A DNA stretch of 33,099 nucleotides from Alphaproteobacteria bacterium (GCA_030433005.1 JAUILQ010000062.1:1-33099); one strand, 5' to 3'. Positions 17,088 to 26,770 are shown, counted from the stretch's first letter. Made by a program: numbers and translations. The notes: generated by a model not told the origin, from the sequence alone.

Positions 17088-18110
17088 TTAGCGGTAGGGC
17101 GGCGAGTAGAGGATGCCGCCGTCCTTCCACTGCGCGTTCAGGCCGCGCTCGAGGCCCAGCGGCGTCTCGACGCCGATGTTGCGCTCGAACACCTCGGCGT
17201 AGTTGCCGACCTGCTTGATGACGTTGTAGGCGAAGTCGTTGGGCAGGCCGAGCTGCGCGCCCATCTCGCCCTCGGTGCCGAGCAGGCGCCGGACCTCGGG
17301 GTTCTCCGCGTTCTCCTTCAGGTCGTCGACGTTGCCGGAGTTAACGCCCAGCTCCTCGGCGGTGATCATGGCGTTGAGCACCCAGCGGCCGATGTCGCCC
17401 CAGTTGGCGTCGCCGTGACGGACCAGCGGGCCGAGCGGCTCCTTGGAGATGATCTCCGGCAGGATCTTGTGGGCCGAGGGATCGGCCATCGACGAACGCT
17501 GCGCGGCGAGGCCCGAGGCGTCCGTCGTGTAGACGTCGCAGCGGCCGGCCTCGTAGGCCTCGCGGGCCTGGTCGGAGGTGTCGACCGTGACCGGCTCGAA
17601 GCTCATGTCGTTGGTGCGGAAGTAGTCCGCCAGGTTGAGCTCGGTGGTCGTGCCGGTCTGGATGCAGACGCTGGCGCCGTCGAGCTGCTTGGCCGAGTCG
17701 ATGCCCATGTCCTTGCGGATCATGAAGCCCTGGCCGTCGTAGTAGCTGACGCCCAGGAACTCGAAGCCGAGCTGGACGTCGCGGGTCAGCGTCCAGGTCG
17801 TGTTGCGCGAGAGGATGTCGATCTCGCCCGACTGCAGCGCCGTGAAACGCTCCTTGGCGGTGGTCGGCGTGAAGGCGACCTTCATCGGATCGCCGAAGAT
17901 CGCCGCGGCGACCGCCCGGCAGTAGTCGACGTCGAAGCCTTCCCACTCGCCCTGGTCGTTCGCCTGCGAGAAGCCCGCCAGGCCGGTCGAGACGCCGCAC
18001 TGCAGCTGCCCCTTCGACTTGACGTTCTCCAGCGTCGACTGCGCCGCAGCGGTACCGGCGGTCAGCGCGGTAACGGCGGCGGCGGCGACGAAGATCTTGG
18101 TCAGTTTCAT
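17088..18110 (-). CDS. aapJ: General L-amino acid ABC transporter, periplasmic binding protein
   Basis: 340 aa. Residues 1-23 form a signal peptide (MKLTKIF, a hydrophobic core, AGTAAA then QS). The mature part reads as a class-3 solute-binding protein of the AapJ/BztA group: GVSTGLAGFS, GFDVDYCRAVAAA, TTAKERFTALQSGEIDIL, SRNTTWTLTRD. It captures L-amino acids in the periplasm and delivers them to AapQM. The ATG at 18110 is chosen for the signal peptide and an AGG 7 bp upstream; the frame is open further but without homology. It is the first gene of the operon, divergent from the metC-like gene, with about 296 bp of shared upstream DNA that must hold both promoters. Confidence 0.93.
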   Translation of the reverse strand: MKLTKIFVAAAAVTALTAGTAAAQSTLENVKSKGQLQCGVSTGLAGFSQANDQGEWEGFDVDYCRAVAAAIFGDPMKVAFTPTTAKERFTALQSGEIDILSRNTTWTLTRDVQLGFEFLGVSYYDGQGFMIRKDMGIDSAKQLDGASVCIQTGTTTELNLADYFRTNDMSFEPVTVDTSDQAREAYEAGRCDVYTTDASGLAAQRSSMADPSAHKILPEIISKEPLGPLVRHGDANWGDIGRWVLNAMITAEELGVNSGNVDDLKENAENPEVRRLLGTEGEMGAQLGLPNDFAYNVIKQVGNYAEVFERNIGVETPLGLERGLNAQWKDGGILYSPPYR

Positions 18111-18406
18111 TTTTTGACCTTCCCTGTTGCCTTGCTTGTCGTGTTGCGGTGGCGCCCCGAGGTCGGCGGGCAGCAGCGCTGCGCAGTACTGCGTCGGCCG
18201 GGAGAGCACCTCGCCGGGGGCAACCATGAAACATCCCTGACGCAAAGGCAACAAATCCCGTCATGGCTGCTATGAGCATTTGGCGGGCGAGCTTGGCGGG
18301 GGCCCCGGGCTTCGCGTAGACAGGGCGGAAGGACCGGTCGGTGGCCCCGCCAGACGACCGGGCCGCGCAGCGCTCCCGCAACCGAGACAGGCCGGAAACC
18401 GCCACG

Positions 18407-19624
<1,218 letters not shown>

Positions 19625-19638
19625 AGGAGCCCGCCGCC

Positions 19639-19998
19639 GTGGTCGCCCGCCCGCGCCTGCGCATCCTGCTCGGCTCGGCGATCGCGGTCGGCCCCGGCAA
19701 GGCCGACCTGCTGGCGGCGATCGGCGAGCAGCGCTCGATCAGCGGCGCCGCCAAGGCGATGGGCATGTCCTACCGGCGCGCCTGGCTGCTGGTCGAGACC
19801 ATGAACGCCTGCTTCGCCGGCCCGCTGGTCGAGGCGGCGCGCGGCGGCAGCGGCGGCGGCGGCGCCCGCCTGACGCCGCTCGGCGAGGAGGTCCTGGCCC
19901 GCTACCGCGCGCTCGAGGAGAAGGGCCAGCAGGCGCTCGCCGACGACCTCGCCGACTTCGCCGAGTTGCTCAGGGACGAGCCGCCGGCGGAGGACTAG
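19639..19998 (+). CDS. modE: Stand-alone ModE-type HTH regulator
   Basis: 119 aa from a GTG, with AAGGAG ending 9 bp upstream and overlapping the metC stop. The sequence is the N-terminal DNA-binding half of ModE: LLAAIGEQRSISGAAKAMGM, SYRRAWLLVETMN, the Gly-rich wing GGSGGGGARLT, and LGEEVLARY. The C-terminal molybdate-binding (MOP/TOBE) domains of E. coli ModE are absent; short forms like this are known in many proteobacteria. It probably represses modABC through the operator at 21268-21291, 1.3 kb away. How it senses molybdate without its own pocket is unclear. It is coupled to metC by spacing, which may just be convenience. Confidence 0.85.
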   Translation: MVARPRLRILLGSAIAVGPGKADLLAAIGEQRSISGAAKAMGMSYRRAWLLVETMNACFAGPLVEAARGGSGGGGARLTPLGEEVLARYRALEEKGQQALADDLADFAELLRDEPPAED

Positions 19999-20011
19999 GC
20001 GCCTTCGGCGC
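19999..20011. terminator. Small hairpin between modE-like and dapA-like genes
   Basis: GCGCC-TTC-GGCGC begins right after the ModE-like stop and ends 4 bp before the convergent dapA-like stop. The stem is short and no T-run follows, so terminator activity is suggested by position only. Confidence 0.3.
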
Positions 20012-20015
20012 TGCC

Positions 20016-20993
20016 CTATCCCTCCTGCCCGCCGCGCCGCAGGATCTCGGCATCGAGCCGCTCGGCCAGGCCCGGCGTCACGCCGGTCATCGGCAGGCGC
20101 AGCTCCGGGCTGTCGAGCAGGCCGATGCGCCACAGCCAGTGCTTGACCGGCGCCGGGCTCGGCTCGGCGAACAGCAGGCGGGCGAGTTCGAACAGCGGCC
20201 GCCAGAGCGCCAGCGCCCCGGCCCGGTCGCCGGCCAGATGACGCGCGCGCACCGCGGCGAACAGGCGGGTCTCGGCATGCGCCGCAGCCAGGATGCCGCC
20301 GTCGGCGCCCTGGGCCAGCGCGCCGTGGAACAGCGCGTCCTCGCCGGTCATCACCGAGAAGTCGCCCGGCCGCCGGCTCAGCAGATCGAAGGACAGCTGG
20401 GGGTCGCGGCAGCAGTCCTTGACGCCGACCACGTTGGCGCGCTCGGCGAGCGCCAGCAGCGTCTCGGTCTCCAGGGCGACCCCGCTGCGGTAGGGGATGT
20501 TGTACAGCAGGATCGGCCGGTCGCTGGCCTCGGACAGCGCCTCGAAGTGCGCGAGCAGCCCGGCCTGCGAGGGCCGCGAGTAGTAGGGCGCCGGGATCAG
20601 GTAGCCCGCGACCGGCCAGTCGCGCGTCGCCGTCAGTCGGGCGGCGAGGCGCCGCGTGTCGCTGCCCGACAGGCCGAGATAGAGCGGCAGCGCGCGGGTC
20701 CGGGCCGACGCCGCGACTGCGACGAGCCGCTCGGTCTCGGCGGCGTCGAGGGTCAGCGCCTCGCCCGTCGTCGCCGCCAGGATCAGGCCTTCGACCGGCT
20801 GTCCGCAGTAGTGCCGCACGAGCCGCGCCAGCGAGGCCTCGTCGAGCGCGCCGTCGCGGAACGGCGTGACCAGGGGCAGCCAGAGCCCAGAGACCCGCGC
20901 CCTGTCGGCCGCGGCCACGTCAGCCGCAGGCGGGCAGCCCACGCGGTCCCGGAGATCTGCCGGGCGGGCGTTCTCGATGATGGTGTCCTGCAT
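20016..20993 (-). CDS. DapA-family (dihydrodipicolinate synthase-like) lyase
   Basis: 325 aa, about 30 more than E. coli DapA. The barrel keeps the family residues: TTGEALTL (the Thr-Thr pair), PAPYYSRPS, LYNIPYRSGV (catalytic Tyr and the carboxylate-binding Arg) and GVKDCC with the Schiff-base Lys. It should condense pyruvate with an aldehyde; 4-hydroxy-tetrahydrodipicolinate synthase (lysine pathway) is the default, but paralogues in this family act as N-acetylneuraminate or keto-deoxy-sugar aldolases. The first 35 residues are non-homologous; no internal ATG or GTG fits well, so the ATG at 20993 is kept. It stands alone, divergent from modA. Confidence 0.75.
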   Translation of the reverse strand: MQDTIIENARPADLRDRVGCPPAADVAAADRARVSGLWLPLVTPFRDGALDEASLARLVRHYCGQPVEGLILAATTGEALTLDAAETERLVAVAASARTRALPLYLGLSGSDTRRLAARLTATRDWPVAGYLIPAPYYSRPSQAGLLAHFEALSEASDRPILLYNIPYRSGVALETETLLALAERANVVGVKDCCRDPQLSFDLLSRRPGDFSVMTGEDALFHGALAQGADGGILAAAHAETRLFAAVRARHLAGDRAGALALWRPLFELARLLFAEPSPAPVKHWLWRIGLLDSPELRLPMTGVTPGLAERLDAEILRRGGQEG

Positions 20994-21267
20994 GGTGTTC
21001 CGCTTCCTCTTCTGATGAGGCCGGCGGAAACGGGGCGGCGTGGCAGACGACGAAGAGCCCCGGTCCGGACCGGCCGGGGCGTCGATGGATCTGCTCGGTG
21101 GCGTCGGCGCCGCGACGGGCGCTCAGCTCAGGCGAATCCCTCTCGTCCCCGGAGAACGGGACGCTTTGGATTTCCGCCGAAGGGCACCGGTGCCGCGCAT
21201 GACGCCTTTTTCCGGCGATCCCGGGGCGGGAGTCAAGCCGCAGCGGCCGAAAGCCCGGTTGCCCTTC
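20994..21267. other. Upstream region between dapA-like gene and modA
   Basis: No gene is supported here. A GC hairpin lies at 21057-21080 (GCCCC and GGGGC arms around the palindrome GGTCCGGACC). I see no match to the molybdenum-cofactor riboswitch. A candidate -35 (TTGCCC, 21259-21264) begins just before the ModE operator. Confidence 0.4.
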
Positions 21268-21291
21268 CGTTATATATCCGAGAATATAACG
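21268..21291 (+). promoter_or_regulatory. ModE operator of the modABC promoter
   Basis: CGTTATAT at 21268-21275 and its perfect inverted copy ATATAACG at 21284-21291 are separated by 8 bp. This matches the ModE consensus, and it is an AT-rich island in GC-rich DNA. It begins 51 bp before the modA ATG. A possible promoter, TTGCCC (21259-21264) with GAATAT (21282-21287) at 17-bp spacing, overlaps the operator, so bound repressor would block RNA polymerase when molybdate is plentiful. Confidence 0.85.
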
Positions 21292-21318
21292 CAGCCGAGG
21301 ACAGCCACTGGAGCCCCC

Positions 21319-22116
21319 ATGCTGCGCCAGATCCGCCGGACCCTGCTCACGCTGCCGCTGCTGGCCGCCGCGCTGCTCCTGCCGGGCGCGCTCCGGGCCG
21401 AGAGCGTCACGGTGTTCGCGGCGGCGAGCACCACGGACGCGCTGCAGCGCATCGCCGCGCTCTACCGGGCGAAGACCGGCGACGAGATCGTGCCGGTCTT
21501 CGCCTCCTCCTCGACCCTGGCCAAGCAGATCGCCAACGCCGCGCCGGCCGACCTCTACCTCTCGGCCAATCCGCAGTGGATGGACTTCCTTGAGCAGCGC
21601 GGCCGTCTGGTCGAGGGCAGCCGCGTCGACCTGCTGCGCAACGCCCTGGTGCTGGTCGTGGCCGACGACAGCCCGATCGAGGGCAGCGACAACGATCCGG
21701 TGGCGCTGCTGCGCGCCCTGCCCGCCGACGCGCGGCTGTCGCTGGGCGACCCGAGCCACGTTCCCGCCGGGCTCTACGCCCGGCAGGCGCTGACCGGCCT
21801 CGGCCTGTGGCAGGACTTCGCGCCGCGCGTCGCGCCCGGCAGCGACGTGCGCGCGGCGCTGGCGCTCGTCGCACGCGGCGAGACGCCGGCCGGCATCGTC
21901 TACGCGACCGACGCGGCGATCGCGCCGGGCGTGCGCGCGGTGGCGACGCTGCCGCTCGACAGCCACGCCCCGATCGTCTATCCGGCCGCCCTGGTCGAGG
22001 GCGACAAGGTGCAGGCGGCACGGCGCTTCCTCGAGTTCCTCGCCGGGCCCGAGGCGGGCGCGGTCTTCGAGACGCTCGGCTTCGGCCTGGCCGCGCGGCC
22101 GCGCTCGACGAGCTGA
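21319..22116 (+). CDS. modA: Molybdate ABC transporter, periplasmic binding protein
   Basis: 265 aa. A signal peptide ends at LRA-ES near residue 31. The mature protein shows ModA landmarks: VTVFAAASTTDAL, FASSSTLAKQI, DLYLSANPQWMDFL (the ASN-type motif), LGDPSHVPAGLYARQAL and GIVYATDA, which build the oxyanion pocket for molybdate or tungstate. GGAG lies 6 bp before the ATG. It is the first gene of modABC, 34 bp before modB, under the ModE operator. Confidence 0.93.
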   Translation: MLRQIRRTLLTLPLLAAALLLPGALRAESVTVFAAASTTDALQRIAALYRAKTGDEIVPVFASSSTLAKQIANAAPADLYLSANPQWMDFLEQRGRLVEGSRVDLLRNALVLVVADDSPIEGSDNDPVALLRALPADARLSLGDPSHVPAGLYARQALTGLGLWQDFAPRVAPGSDVRAALALVARGETPAGIVYATDAAIAPGVRAVATLPLDSHAPIVYPAALVEGDKVQAARRFLEFLAGPEAGAVFETLGFGLAARPRSTS

Positions 22117-22150
22117 GGCCGCGCAGGCTGCAGGGAGCCCCATCGCCGGC

Positions 22151-22837
22151 ATGCTCGATCCCGCGGAACTGGAAGCCCTGCTGCTGAGCCTTCGGGTCGG
22201 CTTCTGGAGCGTGCTCTGCAGCCTGCCGGTCGGTCTCGCCGCCGCCTGGCTGCTGGCGCGCCGGGAGTTCCCCGGCAAGGCCCTGCTCGACGGTCTGGTG
22301 CACCTGCCGCTGGTGCTGCCGCCGGTCGTCGTCGGCTACCTGCTGCTGCTCGGCTTCGGGCGCCAGGGCCCGCTCGGCGCGCTGCTGCAGGACTGGTTCG
22401 GCGTGACCCTGGCCTTCACCTGGCAGGGCGCCGCCCTGGCCTCGGCGGTCATGGCCTTCCCGCTGATGGTGCGCGCCATGCGGCTATCGATCGAGGCGGT
22501 CGACCGCAGCCTCGAGGCGGCCGCGCGCACGCTCGGCTCCGGCCCGCTGCAGGTCTTCGCCACCGTCACCCTGCCGCTGATGGCGCCCGGCATCCTGGCC
22601 GGCGCGATCCTCGGCTTCGCGCGCAGCCTCGGCGAGTTCGGCGCGACCATCACCTTCGTCTCGAACATCCCCGGCGAGACGCGCACGCTGCCGAACGCGC
22701 TCTACACCTACACCCAGCAGATCGACGGCGAGGGCCCGGCGCTGCGCCTCGCCGCGATCTCGATCGTGCTGGCCCTGCTCGCGCTGGCCGGCTCGGAGCT
22801 GCTGGCCCGGCGCCTCAAGCGCCGGCTCGCCGACTGA
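22151..22837 (+). CDS. modB: Molybdate ABC transporter, permease
   Basis: 228 aa, the standard ModB length, with about five hydrophobic spans. Typical text includes LPLVLPPVVVGYLLL, FPLMVRAMRLSIEAVD, the ATPase-contact loop EAAARTLGSGPLQVF, and SLGEFGATITFVSNIPGETRTLP. It forms the homodimeric membrane channel that receives molybdate from ModA. Its TGA stop shares one base with the ATG of modC, so the two are translationally coupled. Confidence 0.93.
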   Translation: MLDPAELEALLLSLRVGFWSVLCSLPVGLAAAWLLARREFPGKALLDGLVHLPLVLPPVVVGYLLLLGFGRQGPLGALLQDWFGVTLAFTWQGAALASAVMAFPLMVRAMRLSIEAVDRSLEAAARTLGSGPLQVFATVTLPLMAPGILAGAILGFARSLGEFGATITFVSNIPGETRTLPNALYTYTQQIDGEGPALRLAAISIVLALLALAGSELLARRLKRRLAD

Positions 22838-24000
22838 TGTTGGAGATCGACGTCGACAAGCGCCTCGGGGACTTCCGTCTCGACGTGAAGGTCGACTTCG
22901 AAGTCTCCGGGATCGTTGCGCTCTTCGGGCGCTCCGGCTCCGGGAAGACCAGCCTCGTCAACCTGCTCGCCGGGCTGCTGCGGCCCGACCGCGGCCGCAT
23001 CGCCGTCGACGGCCGCCTGCTGTTCGACGGCGCGGCGCGGGTCGACCTGCCGCCCGAGCGGCGGCGACTCGGCTACGTCTTCCAGGACGCGCGCCTGTTC
23101 CCGCACCTCGACGTGCGCGACAACCTGCTCTACGGCCGCCGGCGCGTGCCGCGCGCCGAGCGCGCCAGCGATCGCTTCCGCCAGGTCGACCTGGAGCGCG
23201 TCGTCGCCCTGCTCGGCCTGCAGGCCCTGCTGGGGCGCCGGCCGCGCGACCTCTCGGGCGGCGAGAAGCAGCGCGTCGCGCTGGGCCGCGCGCTGCTGTC
23301 TGCGCCCAGCCTGCTGCTGATGGACGAGCCGCTGGCCGCGCTCGACCAGGCGCGCAAGGAGGAGGTCCTGCCCTTCGTCGAGGCGCTGCGCGACGAGCTC
23401 GGCATCCCGATCGTCTACGTCAGCCACTCGATGGACGAGATCCTGCGCCTGGCCGACAGCATGGTGCTGCTCTCCGAGGGCCGCGCCGTCGCCTACGGCC
23501 CCCTGGAGGAGCTGACCAGCCGCCTCGACCTGAGGCCGCTGACCGGCCGCTACGAGGCCGGGGCGGTGATCTCGGTGACGGTCGCCGGGCTCGACCTCGC
23601 CTACGGCCTGTCGGAGCTGCGCTTCGCCGGCGGCAGCCTGCTGGTGCCGCGGCTCTCGGCGCCGATCGGCAGCCGGCTGCGCCTGCGGATCCGCGCGCGC
23701 GACGTCTCGCTGGCGCTGAGCCCGCCGGGCGGCCTCTCGATCCAGAACGTGCTGCCGGCGGTGGTCGCCGACATCGGCGGGGAGAGCGGCCTCTCGGACG
23801 ACGGCGGCGAGGCCCGTCCGCAGGTTGACGTGCGCCTCGACCTCAACGGTGCGGCGCTCTGGGCGCGGGTCACGCGGCGCGCCCTCGACGAGCTGCAGCT
23901 GGCGCCGGGCAAGGCGGTCTACGCGCTGATCAAGACCTCGGCGATCGACCGCTTCAGCCTGGGCCGCCCGCCGGGCCGGCGCTTCCTGCCGCCGGGCTGA
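22837..24000 (+). CDS. modC: Molybdate ABC transporter, ATPase with TOBE domain
   Basis: 387 aa. Walker A FGRSGSGKTS, Q-loop FQDARLFPHL, signature LSGGEKQR, Walker B LLLMDEPLAALD and the switch His in VSHSMDE are all present. Residues from about 285 form a TOBE (Mop-like) domain that in ModC can bind molybdate and inhibit the transporter. A stretch rich in Asp, Gly and Glu (about 312-328) interrupts that domain compared with the usual text. The last 47 bp overlap the 3' end of the convergent LysR gene on the other strand. Confidence 0.92.
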   Translation: MLEIDVDKRLGDFRLDVKVDFEVSGIVALFGRSGSGKTSLVNLLAGLLRPDRGRIAVDGRLLFDGAARVDLPPERRRLGYVFQDARLFPHLDVRDNLLYGRRRVPRAERASDRFRQVDLERVVALLGLQALLGRRPRDLSGGEKQRVALGRALLSAPSLLLMDEPLAALDQARKEEVLPFVEALRDELGIPIVYVSHSMDEILRLADSMVLLSEGRAVAYGPLEELTSRLDLRPLTGRYEAGAVISVTVAGLDLAYGLSELRFAGGSLLVPRLSAPIGSRLRLRIRARDVSLALSPPGGLSIQNVLPAVVADIGGESGLSDDGGEARPQVDVRLDLNGAALWARVTRRALDELQLAPGKAVYALIKTSAIDRFSLGRPPGRRFLPPG

Positions 24001-24895
24001 TCGGCGCGCCGCCGCGCGCCGCCTCGCCGGCCAGCAGGAAGTCGCGGAAGCGGGCGGCGGGCGCCTGGCGCGGCAGGCCGGCCGGGGTCACCAGCCAGAG
24101 CTCCTTGTCGAGCGCGACGCCCTCGATCTCGAGCAGGGCGAGCTGGCCGGCGGCCGCCTCCTCCACGACCGCGCCGCGCAGCACCAGCGACAGGCCGCGG
24201 CCGCTGCGCACCGCGCGCTTGACCGCCTCGGTGCTGCCCAGCCCGTCGATCGTGCGCAGGGCGTCGGCGCGCGCGCCGAGCCGGCGGCGCAGCAGCATGC
24301 CGGTGCCGCTGCCGCGCTCGCCGCCGAACAGCACCTCGCCGTCGAGCGCCGACAGCGGCACCCGGCCGCGGCCGGCCAGGCGGTGCCGCGGCCCGGCGAT
24401 CAGGCAGAGCGGCTCGCGCCGCCAGAGCGCGGCCTCGAAGCCGGGGCGCCCGTCCCACCACTCCATGGCCGCGAGATCCGCCTCGCCGCGCTCCAGGCGG
24501 CCCGCGACCTCGGGATTGCCGCCGATCCACAGCGCGACCTCGCCGCCGGCCTCGGCCCGGGACCCGGCGGCATAGTCGGCGACCGCGTCCTGGATCAGGT
24601 AGACGCCGATGTTGGTCGAGGCGGCGAGGCGCAGCGCGCCCGAGCGCACCACCCGCCCGGCCTCTTCGGCGGTGCGCAGCAGCGCCCGCGCCAGCGGCAG
24701 GAAACGCGCGCCCTCGGCGGTCGGCGCGAAGCCGCCGGCGCCGCGGCGCAGCAGGGCGATCTCGAGCTCGCGCTCGAGGCCGCGCAGGTGCTCCAGCACG
24801 CTCGAGGGCGACAGGCCGAGGCGGCGCGCCGCCGGGCGCAGGCCGCCGGCCTCGACGACCGCCAGGAAGCTGCGGACATGAAGCAGCTCGATCAT
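23954..24895 (-). CDS. ptxE: LysR-family regulator, probable PtxE
   Basis: 313 aa. Residues 1-60 are the winged HTH of LysR regulators (FLAVVEAGGLRPAARRLGLSPSSVLEHLRGLE), followed by a periplasmic-binding-like effector domain. It is the fifth gene of the operon, overlapping ptxD by ATGA, in the position of ptxE in the ptxABCDE cluster of Pseudomonas stutzeri. I infer that it controls phosphite genes. The C-terminal 24 residues are Gly, Ala and Pro-rich, show no homology and are encoded across the end of modC, so the functional protein may effectively end earlier. Confidence 0.8.
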   Translation of the reverse strand: MIELLHVRSFLAVVEAGGLRPAARRLGLSPSSVLEHLRGLERELEIALLRRGAGGFAPTAEGARFLPLARALLRTAEEAGRVVRSGALRLAASTNIGVYLIQDAVADYAAGSRAEAGGEVALWIGGNPEVAGRLERGEADLAAMEWWDGRPGFEAALWRREPLCLIAGPRHRLAGRGRVPLSALDGEVLFGGERGSGTGMLLRRRLGARADALRTIDGLGSTEAVKRAVRSGRGLSLVLRGAVVEEAAAGQLALLEIEGVALDKELWLVTPAGLPRQAPAARFRDFLLAGEAARGGAPISPAAGSAGPAGGPG

Positions 24896-25923
24896 GACCG
24901 GGTCTCCTCGGGCGCCGGAGCCCCTGCCGGAAGGGCGACGGCGTCGGGCGGCGTCTCGCCGCGCAGCGCGGCCAGGATGTTGCGCGCCGCCGCCAGCTCG
25001 ATCTCGCGGCGCAGGTCGGCGACGGCCGAGCCGAGGTGCGGCGTCAGCACGCTGCGCTCGGCGGCGGCGAGCAGCCGCGGCTCGATCGCGGCCGGCCGGC
25101 CGGGCCGCGCCCAGTCCTCGAACGCGAAGACGTCGCTCGCGTAGCCGGCCAGGCGGCCGCTCTCCAGGGCGTCGGCGACCGCGGCCTCGTCGACCAGCGA
25201 GCCGCGCGCGCAGTTGACCAGGTAGGCGCCGGGCTTGAGCGCGGCCAGCGCGTCGCGGCCGATCAGCCCGGCGCTGGTCTCGGTCAGCGGCGCCGCCAGC
25301 ACCAGGAAGTCGCTCTCGCGCAGCAGCGTCTCCAGGTCGGCGAGCTCGACGGCCGCCGCTGCGCCCCCCTGCGGGTCGCAGCCGAGCAGCCGGCAGCCGA
25401 AGGCCGACAGCCGCTCGGCGATCGCTTGGCCGACGCGTCCGAGGCCGAGGATGCCGACCGTGCTGCCGGCGAGGCCGGTGCCGTAGAGCCAGGGCCGCCA
25501 GCCGGTGAAGGCGCCGCCGCGCACCAGCCGGTCGCCGGTCAGCAGGTGGCGGCCGACGGCGATCAGCAGCCCGACCGCGAGCTCGGCGGTCGGCACGGTC
25601 AGCAGGTCCGGCACGATGGTGACCTGCACCCCGCGTGCCCGGCAGGCCTCCAGGTCGATGTTGTCGTAGCCCTTGAGCGCGGCACCGACGACCCGCAGCC
25701 GCGGCGCCGCCTCGAGCAGCTCGGCGTCGACCAGATCGGTCATGAAGACCAGCAGCGCCTCGGCCCCGGCCGCCTCGGCGAGCAGGCGCCCGCGGTCCAT
25801 CGGCTCGAGCCCGGGGTTGGCGATCACCTCGCCGGCCTCGCCGAGCAGCGCCAGCGTCTCGGGAAAGGCCCGGTTGGTGACGACGATGCGCGGGCGCCCG
25901 CGCCCTGCCGTGTCGGGAGCCAT
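24892..25923 (-). CDS. ptxD: NAD-dependent phosphite dehydrogenase
   Basis: 343 aa, a D-isomer 2-hydroxyacid dehydrogenase-family enzyme that oxidises phosphite to phosphate with NAD. It matches P. stutzeri PtxD (from memory) at the defining sites: Lys84 in GAALKGYDN, VPDLLTVPTAELAVGL, Trp142 (GWRP), Tyr147 in YGTGL, Arg240 in CARGSLVDEAAV, Glu269 and the neighbouring DWARPGRP motif, and His296 and Ser299 in TPHLGSAV. The cofactor loop is GLGRVG with Asp183 at the end of the next strand, so NAD rather than NADP is expected. The DWARxxRP stretch separates PtxD from glyoxylate or phosphoglycerate dehydrogenases. It starts 7 bp after ptxC. Confidence 0.92.
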   Translation of the reverse strand: MAPDTAGRGRPRIVVTNRAFPETLALLGEAGEVIANPGLEPMDRGRLLAEAAGAEALLVFMTDLVDAELLEAAPRLRVVGAALKGYDNIDLEACRARGVQVTIVPDLLTVPTAELAVGLLIAVGRHLLTGDRLVRGGAFTGWRPWLYGTGLAGSTVGILGLGRVGQAIAERLSAFGCRLLGCDPQGGAAAAVELADLETLLRESDFLVLAAPLTETSAGLIGRDALAALKPGAYLVNCARGSLVDEAAVADALESGRLAGYASDVFAFEDWARPGRPAAIEPRLLAAAERSVLTPHLGSAVADLRREIELAAARNILAALRGETPPDAVALPAGAPAPEETRS

Positions 25924-25930
25924 CGCCGGC

Positions 25931-26770
25931 CTACTTGAGGTAGCGGCGCAGCAGCGCGCCGAGGCCGTCGACCAGCGTCACGCAGGCCAGGATCGCCAGC
26001 AGGATCGCCGAGACCTGCTGGTAGTCGAGCACGCGCAGCGAGGAGATCAGCTGGAAGCCGATGCCGCCGGCGCCGACCACGCCGAGCACCGTCGAGGCGC
26101 GGAAGTTGTACTCCCAGCGGTAAACCGTGATGTCGGCGAGCTGCGGCAGGACCTGGGGCAGGACGGCATGCTGGATCACCTGGAAGGGGCTGGCGCCGGC
26201 CGAGCGCGCCGCCTCGATCGGCCTGGGATCGACGTGCTCGATGGTCTCGGCGAAGAACTTGCCGACCATGCCGACCGAGTGCAGGCCGAGCGCCAGGACG
26301 CCGGGCAGCGCGCCGAAGCCGACCGCGGCGACGAAGAGGATGCCGAGGATCAGCTCGGGCACCGTGCGGAACAGGTTCAGGAAGATCCGCGAGACCCGGT
26401 AGGCGAGCGCGTTCGGCGTGGTGTTGGCCGCCGCGACCAGGGCAACCGGCAGGGACAGCACGACCGCCAGCGCGGTGCCGGCGATCGACATCGCCAGGGT
26501 GTCGACGATCGGGCCGACCCAGTCGCGCCAGCGCGCGAAGTCGGGCGGCATCATCTCGGCGAACAGCTGGCCCAGTGCCGGCACGCCCTCGGCGAGGCGC
26601 CTGCCGTCGAGCAGGCCGGTCAGCCAGGAGGCGACCAGCACCACCGCGACCACGGCGCCGACCAGCAGGCCGCTCTTCAGCCGCCGCGCGCGGCCGCGCG
26701 CCAGCAGCGCCTCGTAGTCCGCCCGGCCCTGCCCGGCATCGATCGCTCCATCGATCACGCCATCGCTCAC
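25931..26770 (-). CDS. ptxC: Phosphite/phosphonate ABC transporter, permease
   Basis: 279 aa from a GTG with GGAGG about 9 bp upstream. A single early span (about 34-55) is followed by about five more. The PhnE-type signature is strong: EAARSAGASPFQVIQHAVLPQ (the ATPase-contact loop) and RWEYNFRASTVLGVVGAGGIG. It forms the channel for phosphite (possibly phosphonates) with the PtxA ATPase. It lies 89 bp after ptxB and 7 bp before ptxD. Confidence 0.88.
   Translation of the reverse strand: MSDGVIDGAIDAGQGRADYEALLARGRARRLKSGLLVGAVVAVVLVASWLTGLLDGRRLAEGVPALGQLFAEMMPPDFARWRDWVGPIVDTLAMSIAGTALAVVLSLPVALVAAANTTPNALAYRVSRIFLNLFRTVPELILGILFVAAVGFGALPGVLALGLHSVGMVGKFFAETIEHVDPRPIEAARSAGASPFQVIQHAVLPQVLPQLADITVYRWEYNFRASTVLGVVGAGGIGFQLISSLRVLDYQQVSAILLAILACVTLVDGLGALLRRYLK

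Noticed and set aside
20994..21267. Molybdenum-cofactor riboswitch upstream of modA
   Set aside because: The conserved helices and loops of that motif are not visible, and the ModE operator explains the regulation.
24892..25923. Ordinary glyoxylate or phosphoglycerate dehydrogenase
   Set aside because: The phosphite-specific residues, the DWARPxRP motif and the phosphonate-type transporter neighbours fit PtxD much better.
26118..26160. Separate promoter for ptxC or ptxD inside the operon
   Set aside because: No -35/-10 pair at acceptable spacing is visible and gene spacing is short, so a single operon is simpler.
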